A DNA stretch of 64,000 nt from JAFGRR01 sp964563855. Its GTDB lineage: Bacteria; Planctomycetota; Phycisphaerae; UBA1845; Fen-1342. The stretch is from the NCBI GenBank assembly GCA_964563855.1, contig CAZLYU010000013.1, positions 6,621 through 70,620 on the forward strand, read 5' to 3'. The number at the start of each line of letters is the position of its first letter. Position 1 is the stretch's first letter. The position numbers and the translations under genes are program-made. Shown here in pieces: positions 17,706-26,928 of this stretch. The notes under the pieces were generated by a model, which worked only from the letters and a program-made list of their open reading frames with translations, made no database searches and was not told the origin of the DNA.

Positions 17706-17957
17706 ATGAGCACACCCGCCATCAGTGACCTCGAAGGCCGCGTGCGTGCGGTCATCGAAGACTTTCGACCGGCGACGCAAGCGCACGGCGGCGATGTGGA
17801 GTTCGTGCGGCTCACGCCGGAGCGCATCGTGCATGTGCGTCTGACGGGCGCGTGCCATGGTTGCCCGCATGCGACGATGACGTTGCAAATGGGTCTGGAG
17901 CAACTGCTTCGGGTGCAGGCGCCGGAAGTTGGTGGGGTTGAAAACGTAAACACATAG
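17706..17957 (+). CDS. NifU C-terminal (Nfu-type) Fe-S scaffold protein
   Basis: An 83-residue protein that consists only of the NifU C-terminal domain. The motif GACHGCPHATMTL holds the CxxC pair that binds a [4Fe-4S] or [2Fe-2S] cluster for delivery to target proteins; the preceding HGGDVEF is also conserved. It lies 25 bases ahead of the E1 dehydrogenase gene on the same strand. That pairing recalls the need of lipoate synthesis for Nfu proteins, a functional link I infer rather than see. Confidence 0.9.
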   Translation: MSTPAISDLEGRVRAVIEDFRPATQAHGGDVEFVRLTPERIVHVRLTGACHGCPHATMTLQMGLEQLLRVQAPEVGGVENVNT

Positions 17958-17982
17958 CCGAACGACCTTGGGCTACATCTTC

Positions 17983-20319
17983 ATGATCAACCGCGCCGCC
18001 GTCATCAATGAGAACTTTCGTCGTTTCTGCACCGAGACGGGGCCGCATCTGGGGATCGTGCGGCGGGTGGCGCGCGACGGGGCGGTGCGGGATGACCTCG
18101 ACCTGACGGGTGCGGATCTGGTGACCTTGTTCGAGTCGCAAGTCATCAGCCGCCAGCTTGACTTGATCGCGCGTGAGCTGCGGAAGGAGAACCGCAGTTT
18201 CTACACGATCGGCAGCAGCGGGCACGAAGGCAATGTCGTGTTGGGGCGCTGTCTGCGGGCGACCGACCCGGCGTTCCTGCACTATCGCAGCGGGGCGTTG
18301 ATGGTTGAACGGGCGCGGCAAGCGCCAGAGGTCGACCTGGTGCGCGATACGCTACTGGGCTTGATGGCCGCCGCGGAAGATCCGATCGCGGGCGGGCGGC
18401 ACAAGGTGTGGGGGTCGCGTCGGCTGTGGGTTCCGCCGCAGACGAGCACGATTGCGAGTCATTTGCCGAAGGCGGTTGGGGCGGCGCTTGCGATGGCGCG
18501 GGCGCGACGTCTTGGGGCCGCGGGTCCGTTGCCGTCGGATGCAATCATTTTGTGTACGTTCGGGGATGCGTCGGCGAATCACGCGACGGCGACGGCGGCG
18601 TTCAACACGGCGAGCTACTCGGCGTACAACAACCTCCCGCTGCCGCTTCTGTTCGTGTGCGAGAACAACGACCTGGGCATTTCGGTGCGCACGCCGCCGG
18701 GCTGGATCGAGACAAACTTCAGCCGCCGGCCGGAGCTGCGCTATTTTGAGGCGGACGGGTTGGACTTGGTGGATGCGTACGCGACCGCGCGAGCGGCCGC
18801 CGCCTATGTGCGTTCGCGACGGAAGCCGGCGTTTTTGCACTTGAAGGTCGTGCGGCTGATGGGGCACGCGGGCAGCGACGTCGAGACCGAGTATCGGACG
18901 CTGGATGAACTTGCCGAGGTGGAGTCGCGCGACCCGTTGCTGAGCACGGCGCGGCTCTTGATGGAGCGTGGTCTGCTGAGCGCCGCCGAGGTGCTCAATC
19001 TCTACGACGAGACTGCGCGGCGCATTCACGCGCTGGCGCTCGGCTTGAGCGATCGGCCGCAATTGCAGTCGGCTGCCGAGATCGTCAGGCCGCTGGCGCC
19101 GGTGACGCCGGCGGCGGTGGAGGCGGCGGCGGGGCGCGCTGCTCTCGACGCGAACAAACGCGCGCGGGCGCACGGGGTCGAGAAGAAGCTGCCGGAAGAT
19201 CGCGAGCCGCGGCATATGGCCGTGCTGATCAACCATGCGCTGGCTGACTTGCTGGTGCAGTATCCCGAGATGGTGGTGTTTGGCGAAGATGTCGCGGCCA
19301 AGGGCGGCGTTTACCACGTCACCACCGGCTTGTCGCTGGCGTTCGGCGTCGGCCGCGTTTTCAACACGCTGCTCGACGAGACCAGCATCCTGGGCATGGC
19401 GATCGGCGCCGCGCACCTCGGGCTGCTGCCGGTCCCGGAGATTCAGTACCTCGCATACGTGTACAACGCGATCGACCAACTGCGCGGCGAGGCGTGTTCG
19501 ACGCAGTTCTTCTCGAACGGGCAATTCCGCAACGGCATGGTCGTGCGGATTGCGTCGCTCGGCTATCAGAAGGGCTTCGGCGGGCACTTCCACAACGACA
19601 ACGGGTTCGGATCGTTGCGCGAACTGCCCGGCGTCGTCATTGCATGCCCCAGTCGCGGCGACGACGCGGCGGCGATGCTGCGGACGTGCCTGGCGCTGGC
19701 GAAGGTCGACGGGCGGGTCGTGTTGTTCATGGAGCCCATCGCGCTATACATGACCAAGGACCTGCATGCGCCGGGGGATCGGCGCTGGCTGACGAACTAT
19801 CCGGCGCCCGGCGTCGCCATACCGCTTGGTGAGGGGCGCGTGTATGAACCGGGTGCGGATCCGGCGACCAACGGCTTCGAAGCCGGCGGCGATCAACCGG
19901 CCGCTCAGATCACCATTCTGACGTATGGCAACGGCGTGTATCTGTCGCTGCGGGCGGCGCATCAGTTGCTCGAGCAGAACGGTCTGGCGGTGCGCGTGGT
20001 TGATTTGCGCTGGCTGCACCCGCTCAACGAAGACTGGATCGTCGAACAGGCGCGCGTCACCGGGCGCGTGTTAATCGTGGATGAGGGGCGCCGCTCGGGT
20101 GGAATGGCGGAACCCTTGATGGCGCTGTTGCTGGAGCGCTGCGGCGGGGCCGTCCGCGCCGAGCGTGTGACCGGCGTCGACAGCTATGTGCCGCTCGGGC
20201 CGGCGGCGGAGCTCGTGCTGCCGTCGCAAGCGCAGATCGTCAGCCGCGCGCTGGCGTTGCACGCGGGCGCGACTGATGCTCCGACCATTGGGCGGGCGTC
20301 GGCCGCCCCGGTCGTATGA
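17983..20319 (+). CDS. 2-oxoacid dehydrogenase E1, fused alpha and beta subunits
   Basis: A 778-residue thiamine-diphosphate enzyme joining E1-alpha (about 1-400) to E1-beta (about 405-778). The alpha part has TIGSSGHEG, the thiamine motif GDASAN ending in NN about 30 residues later (about 193-222) and RLMGHAGSDVE. The beta part has VVFGEDVAAKGGVYHVT, FNTLLDETSILGMAIGAA and PEIQYLAYVYNAIDQLRGE. It most resembles branched-chain or pyruvate dehydrogenase E1. No E2 or E3 genes are nearby, so the rest of the complex must be elsewhere. The start is uncertain: ATG 17983 is used here, TTG 17968 is in frame, and neither has a clear binding site. Confidence 0.9.
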   Translation: MINRAAVINENFRRFCTETGPHLGIVRRVARDGAVRDDLDLTGADLVTLFESQVISRQLDLIARELRKENRSFYTIGSSGHEGNVVLGRCLRATDPAFLHYRSGALMVERARQAPEVDLVRDTLLGLMAAAEDPIAGGRHKVWGSRRLWVPPQTSTIASHLPKAVGAALAMARARRLGAAGPLPSDAIILCTFGDASANHATATAAFNTASYSAYNNLPLPLLFVCENNDLGISVRTPPGWIETNFSRRPELRYFEADGLDLVDAYATARAAAAYVRSRRKPAFLHLKVVRLMGHAGSDVETEYRTLDELAEVESRDPLLSTARLLMERGLLSAAEVLNLYDETARRIHALALGLSDRPQLQSAAEIVRPLAPVTPAAVEAAAGRAALDANKRARAHGVEKKLPEDREPRHMAVLINHALADLLVQYPEMVVFGEDVAAKGGVYHVTTGLSLAFGVGRVFNTLLDETSILGMAIGAAHLGLLPVPEIQYLAYVYNAIDQLRGEACSTQFFSNGQFRNGMVVRIASLGYQKGFGGHFHNDNGFGSLRELPGVVIACPSRGDDAAAMLRTCLALAKVDGRVVLFMEPIALYMTKDLHAPGDRRWLTNYPAPGVAIPLGEGRVYEPGADPATNGFEAGGDQPAAQITILTYGNGVYLSLRAAHQLLEQNGLAVRVVDLRWLHPLNEDWIVEQARVTGRVLIVDEGRRSGGMAEPLMALLLERCGGAVRAERVTGVDSYVPLGPAAELVLPSQAQIVSRALALHAGATDAPTIGRASAAPVV

Positions 20320-20330
20320 ACGCCGTCGCG

Positions 20331-20603
20331 TCAGGCGTAGGTATCAACGTTCCTGCCGATCGCGTCGGCGGATGGGGCGTCGCGACGATCGCCCTCGAAC
20401 AGCAGCGAGCTGAACTGCTCGGCACTGTCTTCGACCATCGCGAGAATCGCCTCGTCGCGAACCTTGGCGGGCGGTTGTTCGACGCGGGTTTCGGTCGATT
20501 GTGACGTATCTTCGACCGGACGTTCTTCTCTCTTGTGACCGCTCTCCAGCCTCATGGGCGGCGGCGGGCCAACTGCATTTGTGACGGGCGCGACAGGGTT
20601 CAC
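20331..20603 (-). CDS. Hypothetical 90-residue acidic protein
   Basis: A small gene starting at GTG 20603, preceded by TAGGAGGG at good spacing, one of the strongest ribosome binding sites in the window. The product has a Pro-rich start (MNPVAPVTNAVGPPPPMRLE), a charged middle with several Glu and Arg, and a short helix-forming C-terminal part (DEAILAMVEDSAEQFSSLL). No membrane segment or known motif is seen. It converges on the E1 gene, leaving 11 bases between the stops. I do not recognise a family. Confidence 0.6.
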   Translation of the reverse strand: MNPVAPVTNAVGPPPPMRLESGHKREERPVEDTSQSTETRVEQPPAKVRDEAILAMVEDSAEQFSSLLFEGDRRDAPSADAIGRNVDTYA

Positions 20604-20975
20604 GGTGTAACCCTCCTACGTGGCGATCGGAAGCTGTCGCCCGTACTGCGGTCTGGGTAGACCGCTACGCTCTCTAAAGGCTTGAATATGCGCGGCGCGA
20701 TTTCAAACGCCGCGTGAAGCACGCTGTGGTTAGCAGACGTAGTGGTCCGGTGTGCGTTGGGCTTCGGCCACAACTCGCGAGCGGTGCGGTACTCTCGGAC
20801 CCAGTCAGCAATTTGGCGCAGCCGCTTTGGGAGGGCCTATTGTTGAAGTGAGGACTCCCGCTCCCTACCGCGTTCGCGGACGATTGGACCAGACAGGCCG
20901 CGCCCCGGGCTCCGAGGCGCGGCCTGTTGTCATGTATCGCGCGGGTCTGTGACGGGCGAGGGCCGCGATCGCTGC
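20604..20975. other. 372-base intergenic region with strong secondary structure
   Basis: No convincing gene is seen. A perfect hairpin (GCGGTCT/AGACCGC, four-base loop) lies at 20648-20665. Between 20743 and 20891 the segments TGGTCCGGT and ATTGGACCA can close a long stem with two G-T pairs; inside it are a UUCG-tetraloop hairpin at about 20756-20774 (GTTGGGC/GCC-CAAC) and CCGC/GCGG near 20867-20881. A 12-bp hairpin follows at once. The whole looks like a 150-190 base structured RNA read on the plus strand, of no family I can name. The 5' part should also contain the promoter of the minus-strand 90-residue gene. Confidence 0.35.
20893..20927. terminator. Strong 12-bp hairpin, probable terminator
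   Basis: ACAGGCCGCGCC pairs perfectly with GGCGCGGCCTGT across an 11-base loop. It lies 49 bases past the ahcY stop on the minus strand and directly after the structured region on the plus strand. The flanks are only weakly T-rich (TTGTCATGT on plus), so direction is unclear. Confidence 0.5.
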
Positions 20976-22244
<1,269 letters not shown>

Positions 22245-22274
22245 CGATTACTCCTGATTCATCACTGCAGCGGC

Positions 22275-22297
22275 GCGGCGTCTACATCAGACGCCGC
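22275..22297. other. Perfect 9-bp hairpin upstream of ahcY
   Basis: GCGGCGTCT and AGACGCCGC pair across a five-base loop, 31 bases before the ahcY start and 90 bases after the stop of the preceding gene. There is no T-run, so it is a weak terminator at best; it may be a leader structure. It does not match what I recall of the SAH riboswitch core. Confidence 0.4.
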
Positions 22298-22386
22298 CGG
22301 CCGGCGTGCGAGGTTGCGCCATGCTCTTGACTCGCGGGATGCGGGAGCGTAACGGCGTGCGCCGCGCGACGCAAATCAGCGCGGGC

Positions 22387-23741
22387 TCACGCGCCGCGGC
22401 TTTCATCACGGTTGCGCTCCGGCGCGGCCTCGAGCGCGTCGAGCTCTTGCACGAGCAGACGCAGGAACGGAGCGGCGTCGGTGACCAATCCGAGTGTTTG
22501 ATAGGAGCCGCGATCGGCGAGCTTGGCCTTGAGGTCCGGGTTTGCCGCCATGTTCGAGTCCGGTGTGTCGATTGCCTCTGATGCCGATCTTCGGNNNNNN
22601 NNNNGGCGAGCTTGGTGAGGATGGTTGGCTCCATGTCGACGCAGACCGCGGGGGTTTCGGCAGGGATGAGGTTGCCGGTGGCGATCGAGTGCAGCCCGGT
22701 CGCGATCATTAGCGCGAAGCCGATGTTGTGCTCCTGAATCGACGCCCGCATGCGGCGCTGCGCGTCGATCGCGTCGCTCATGACGTCGGGCAAGGGGCCG
22801 TCATCGCGGATCGAACCGGCGAGGACGTAGGGAACGTTGTGTCTCACGCAGGCGTGCATGACCCCGGCGTTGAGCACGCCTTGTTCGACGGCGGGTCGAA
22901 TGCCGCCGAGTCGTCGAATGGTGTTAATGGCGCGGAGATGGTGCTCGTGGCCGGTCTCGGCGAGCGTTGCTTTCTCGAGAAACACGCCGAGACTGGTGCC
23001 GTAAAGCGCGTGTTCGATGTCGTGCGCGGCGAGCGCGTTGCCGGCGAAGAGGAGGTTGATGTACCCGCGTTCGATGAGGTGGACGACCCGGTCGGCGCTG
23101 CCGGTGTGGATGATGGCGGGGCCGCCGACCAGTAGGATGTTGCGTCCTTCCTGTTTGCACTTGAGCATTCGGCGCGCGCAGTTGCGGATGAGGGCGGTTT
23201 TGGGCTTCTCGGTGGAGACGGCGGACGTCATGAAGTCGAAGACGCCGCGCTCGCGCCCGCGCTGATAGGGGACCACCTTCACGCCGCGGTGTCCGCATAC
23301 GATGAGGTCGCCTTGCTTGACGTCGATCATCGGGACGCAGACGAAGCGCGGGACGTCGGGATCGAACCGGATGCCGCAATCCATTTCGGGGAGTTCGACC
23401 TCCCACCAGCGTTCTTCGTGCCGCACGAGAGTGGCAAGATTGGTCGTGGCGTAGAAGCCGTCGGGGAAGGCGCCGTCGAGGTCGGCCGGCTGCAGCGCGG
23501 CCTCGGCGTGTTGGTGGACGATCGCGCCCGCCTGGGTGAGCTGTTGCAAGAGCTGCTGCAGAAGCTCGGGGGTCTCGGCGGCGACCTCGAGGCGCGCGTG
23601 GCTGCGGTCGTGGCGCCCGACGCCGACGTGCATTTCGACGATGCGAAAGTCGCCGCCGAACGCGACGACTTCGTCGAGCACACGGGTGAGCACGAGCGAA
23701 TCGATGATGTGGCCTTCGAGGGTGATCTCTTCCTGAACCAC
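22387..23741 (-). CDS. Ornithine cyclodeaminase-type LOR/SDH protein (TIGR00300 family), interrupted by assembly gap
   Basis: A member of the LOR/SDH family whose characterised relatives are archaeal ornithine cyclodeaminase and the C-terminal half of cyanobacterial AgrE (ornithine to proline). The start is GTG 23741 with GGAG seven bases upstream. Typical segments include VQEEITLEGHIIDS, VCGHRGVKVVP, NILLVGGPAIIHTG and INLLFAGNALAAHDIEHAL. The frame runs to CVDMEPTILTKLA at the N-run. It resumes in a different register as KLADRGSYQTLGLVTDAAPF and stops at 22387. As printed the length is not a multiple of three; see the separate finding on an 11-base repeat at the join. Arginase lies about 2 kb away, supporting an arginine-to-proline role. 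Confidence 0.85.
22595..22604. other. Scaffold gap (10 N)
   Basis: Ten unknown bases inside the ornithine cyclodeaminase-type gene. The identical 11-mer GGCGAGCTTGG occurs at 22516-22526 and at 22605-22615, flanking the gap and 68 known bases. Confidence 1.
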
Positions 23742-23933
23742 GGCGCAGCTCCTTCGGTCGGATCGGGGATGGGCAGCATAGAGCCGCAACGCTGACGGGA
23801 CCAACTCGGCGCGGAAAGGTCGCGATTGATCATCGCGGTTCGCGAGCGGCGGGCGCTCCGCTACCATCTGGCGAGAACGGGTCGGCCGCGGGCCGGCGAC
23901 ACGAGCCCGCCAGTTTCGGAGCGACAACGCGTT

Positions 23934-24497
23934 ATGGAGCCAATCAACCCTTATATGCGCGTGCCCGCCGGCACGGACTTGCCCACGGATGTGAACGCGA
24001 TCATCGAGATTACGAAGGGGCGTCGCAACAAGTTCGAGTTGGACAAGGCGACCGGACTGATGCGGCTGGATCGCTACCTGTACTCCGCCGCCCACTATCC
24101 GGGCGATTACGGCTTCATTCCGCAGACGCTGGCGGAAGACGACGACCCGCTGGACATTCTGGTGCAGGTGAGCGAGCCGACGTTCTCGGGCTGTCTCATC
24201 CAGACGCGCGTCATCGGCATCTTTCGCATGGTCGACCGCGAGAAGCCGGACTACAAGATTCTGGGCGTTCCCAACTCAGACCCGATTTTCGCTCAGATCC
24301 ACGATCTGAAAGATCTGCCGGATCACTTCGTTCGCGAGGTCGAGCACTTCTTCATGACGTACAAGGATCTCGAGGGCGCGAAGGTGCGGAACGAGGGCTG
24401 GGGGTCGGCGGCTGAAGCGGCGGACGAGGTACGCGCGAGTGTCGACCGATTCATGCAGGCCTGGGCGACGCGTGCGAAGAGCGGGCTGAATCTGTAG
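23934..24497 (+). CDS. ppa: Inorganic pyrophosphatase (family I)
   Basis: A 187-residue soluble enzyme hydrolysing pyrophosphate. It shows IIEITKGRRNKFELDK, YPGDYGFIPQTL and the metal-binding DDDPLDILV signature of family I pyrophosphatases, followed by KDLEGAKV near the end. Length matches the family. The ATG at 23934 is chosen because MEPINPY begins the conserved region; a GGAG lies 12 bases upstream, rather far. It is divergent from the LOR/SDH gene and convergent with the acyl-CoA dehydrogenase. Confidence 0.95.
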   Translation: MEPINPYMRVPAGTDLPTDVNAIIEITKGRRNKFELDKATGLMRLDRYLYSAAHYPGDYGFIPQTLAEDDDPLDILVQVSEPTFSGCLIQTRVIGIFRMVDREKPDYKILGVPNSDPIFAQIHDLKDLPDHFVREVEHFFMTYKDLEGAKVRNEGWGSAAEAADEVRASVDRFMQAWATRAKSGLNL

Positions 24498-24521
24498 GCG
24501 CCGCCTGACCGGCCGGCGGCG

Positions 24522-25682
24522 CTACCGCGTGACCCACTCGGGCTCGGTGATGAGCTGACGTGCGATCACCAGACGCTGAATCTCGCTCGTGCCCTCGTAC
24601 AGCTCGCAGATCTTGGCGTCGCGCAGCAGTCGCTCGGCCGGATAGTCCTCGCAATAGCCGTAGCCGCCAAACACCTGCAAGGCGGCGTTGGTGACGCGGC
24701 TCGACACTTCGCTGGCGTAGAGCTTCGCGAGGGCTGCTTCGGTGGCGAAGCGGCGGTCGTTTTGTTTGAGCCACGCGCCGCGGTAGATCATCAGGCGGGC
24801 GGCCTCGATCTCGGTCGCCATGTCGGCCAGCTTCCACTGCACGGCCTGGAAATTGGCGATCGGCTGTTTGAACTGTTTGCGGGTCGTCGCGTACGCGGTC
24901 GCGGCTTCGAGCGCGGCTTGCGAAATGCCGACCGCTTGGGCCGCCACGCCGAGCCGACCGCCGTCGAGCGTGCTGAGCGCGATGCGCAGGCCGCGGCCGC
25001 GCTCGCCGAGCAAGCGGTCTGCGGGCAGGCGGCAGTCTTCGAAGATGAGCTCGGCGGTGCTGCTGGCGCGAATGCCCATTTTCTTTTCGAGCTTGCCAAT
25101 GCTGAAGCCGGGATCGTTGCGCTCGATGATGAACGCCGACATGCGGCGTTTGGGCTCGTCGGGGTCGGTCACTGCGAACAGGACGAACACGTCGGCCTCG
25201 GCGCCGTTGGTGACGAAGCACTTGGTCCCGTTGACGACCCACTCATCCCCAGCAAGCGCTGCGTTGCAGCGGGCGGCGCCGGCGTCGCTGCCGCTGCCCG
25301 GCTCGGTGAGTGAAAACGCGCCGATCTTCTCACCGACGGCCAGCGGCGGCAGATAGCGCTGCTTCTGCTCTTCGTTGCCGAAACGCAAAATCGGGTCGAC
25401 GCATAGCGAGTGGTGCGCCGACATGAGAATGCCGGTGGCGCCGCACGCTCGACTGAGTTCTTCAACCGCGATCATGTAGCTGATGAGATCCATTTCAGCG
25501 CCGCCATACGCAGCGGGCACATACAGGCCGAGCAGCCCCATCTCGGCGATCTTGCCGACGAGCCCTTCCTCAAAGCGGCCGGTGCGATCGCGCTCGGCGG
25601 CGTGCGGGGCGATCTGCTCGTCGCAGAACGTACGCAGCGCGTCGCGGAGTTGTTGCTGGTCTTCGGAGAGGCGGAATTCCAA
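24522..25682 (-). CDS. Acyl-CoA dehydrogenase
   Basis: A 386-residue FAD enzyme that oxidises acyl-CoA to enoyl-CoA. The order of motifs is typical: an N-terminal helical part, GAFSLTEPGSGSDAGA (flavin/substrate loop), ASSTAELIFEDCRLP, then the C-terminal helix bundle with LQVFGGYGYCEDYPAERLLRD and the catalytic region LYEGTSEIQRLVIAR (base Glu near residue 365). It resembles short- or branched-chain enzymes; exact chain length is not readable. The start is TTG 25682, supported by GGAG eight bases upstream. No electron-transfer flavoprotein genes are adjacent. Confidence 0.94.
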   Translation of the reverse strand: MEFRLSEDQQQLRDALRTFCDEQIAPHAAERDRTGRFEEGLVGKIAEMGLLGLYVPAAYGGAEMDLISYMIAVEELSRACGATGILMSAHHSLCVDPILRFGNEEQKQRYLPPLAVGEKIGAFSLTEPGSGSDAGAARCNAALAGDEWVVNGTKCFVTNGAEADVFVLFAVTDPDEPKRRMSAFIIERNDPGFSIGKLEKKMGIRASSTAELIFEDCRLPADRLLGERGRGLRIALSTLDGGRLGVAAQAVGISQAALEAATAYATTRKQFKQPIANFQAVQWKLADMATEIEAARLMIYRGAWLKQNDRRFATEAALAKLYASEVSSRVTNAALQVFGGYGYCEDYPAERLLRDAKICELYEGTSEIQRLVIARQLITEPEWVTR

Positions 25683-25894
25683 GAGGGGCGCTCCGCAGAA
25701 GAAGCGGCGGGGTGGGGTCCACGCCGACTGGTGTAGCGGTACACTGCTTGCTTGTCACGAGATGATACGCGCGACGGCGGGCCAACGCGACGCCGCCGCG
25801 GCAAGCGACGTGAAGGATTCGAGTCTTGTTTGTTGTGGCGGGCGAAGCGACGCGCAACGCACCCATTGACTGAAGGACGCTGGCGCTCGGCATC

Positions 25895-26833
25895 ATGCGA
25901 TCTCGCGCTGTCAAACTGCTGGGCGTCGCCGCCGGCGGCGGGGCCAGTCGGCCCGGCGCGGAAGGGGGGCCGCAAGCGCTTCGCGAGTTGGGTTTGATCA
26001 CCCGGCTTGAACGCTGCGGCCACATTCTGACCGATCTCGGCGACATTCGCGGCGCCTACGAATCTGACCAGACCCAGCCATCGTTCGATATCAACGCCTT
26101 TCCCAACATCGTCGCCGTCAACCGACACGTGCGCGACGCCGTGTTCAGCCTGATGCGCACTGACGGCGGGGCGTTTCCGCTCATCATCGGCGGCGACCAC
26201 AGCCTGGCGATCGGGGTCTTGGCGGGACTTGCGGACGCGTCGGGCCGGCTCGGCGTGGTCTGGATCGACGCGCATGCCGATTTCAACACCCCCTTGTCCA
26301 GTCCCAGCGGCAACGCGCACGGCATGAGCCTGGCGGTCGCCTGCGGCCGGGGGCATTTCGAACTACGCGACATCGCCGACAAAGACCCGATGGTGCGCGA
26401 AGAAGACGCGGTCATTCTTGGCGCCCGCGAACTGGATGACGGCGAAGTCGCGGCGCTCGCGGCCAGTCGCGTCACCGTGCATGACATGGCGAGTTGGCGG
26501 GCGGCGGGCGTGATTGCCGAAACGCTGCGGCTGGTCGATCGTCTCGCACACGACTGCGACCATGTCCACCTCAGCTTCGATGTCGACGCGATCGACGCGG
26601 CGGCGGCGCCCGGAACGGGTACGCCAGTCGACGGCGGTCTGACGCCGGATGAAGCCCGCGCGCTGTTCACGGCGCTTTCGCAGCAGGACAAACTGCATTC
26701 GATCGAGTTCGTCGAGTTCAACCCGTCGCTTGATGAAGACGGCCGCACGGGAACGCTCGCGATTGAGTTGCTTGAAACGCTGTTCACACGCTTGTGGCCG
26801 GAGCCAGCGCGGCGCGAGACGCCTGCCCGTTGA
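25895..26833 (+). CDS. rocF: Arginase
   Basis: A 312-residue binuclear manganese enzyme converting arginine to ornithine and urea. Metal ligands are visible in IIGGDHSLA, WIDAHADFNTP and LSFDVDAIDAAAAPGTGTP, with the conserved SGNAHGMSLA loop and the C-terminal EFVEFNPSLDEDGRT. The ureohydrolase fold could also hold agmatinase or formiminoglutamase, but DFNTP, NAHGM and PGTGTPV fit arginase best. It is divergent from the acyl-CoA dehydrogenase with about 210 bases between; no clear promoter was found there. The ornithine cyclodeaminase-type gene nearby offers the next step. Confidence 0.9.
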   Translation: MRSRAVKLLGVAAGGGASRPGAEGGPQALRELGLITRLERCGHILTDLGDIRGAYESDQTQPSFDINAFPNIVAVNRHVRDAVFSLMRTDGGAFPLIIGGDHSLAIGVLAGLADASGRLGVVWIDAHADFNTPLSSPSGNAHGMSLAVACGRGHFELRDIADKDPMVREEDAVILGARELDDGEVAALAASRVTVHDMASWRAAGVIAETLRLVDRLAHDCDHVHLSFDVDAIDAAAAPGTGTPVDGGLTPDEARALFTALSQQDKLHSIEFVEFNPSLDEDGRTGTLAIELLETLFTRLWPEPARRETPAR

Positions 26834-26928
26834 GGCGAGCCGATCCAGACGCGCGATCTCGCGACGCGTGCCACGAAGCGTTGGGCGGCGCTGCTGGACG
26901 GATGCGGCTTCGCCGCCTATCAAACGCT

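Noticed and set aside
22245..22386. SAH riboswitch upstream of ahcY
   Set aside because: A hairpin is present, but the sequence does not match the conserved core I recall for that riboswitch. An Infernal scan would settle it.
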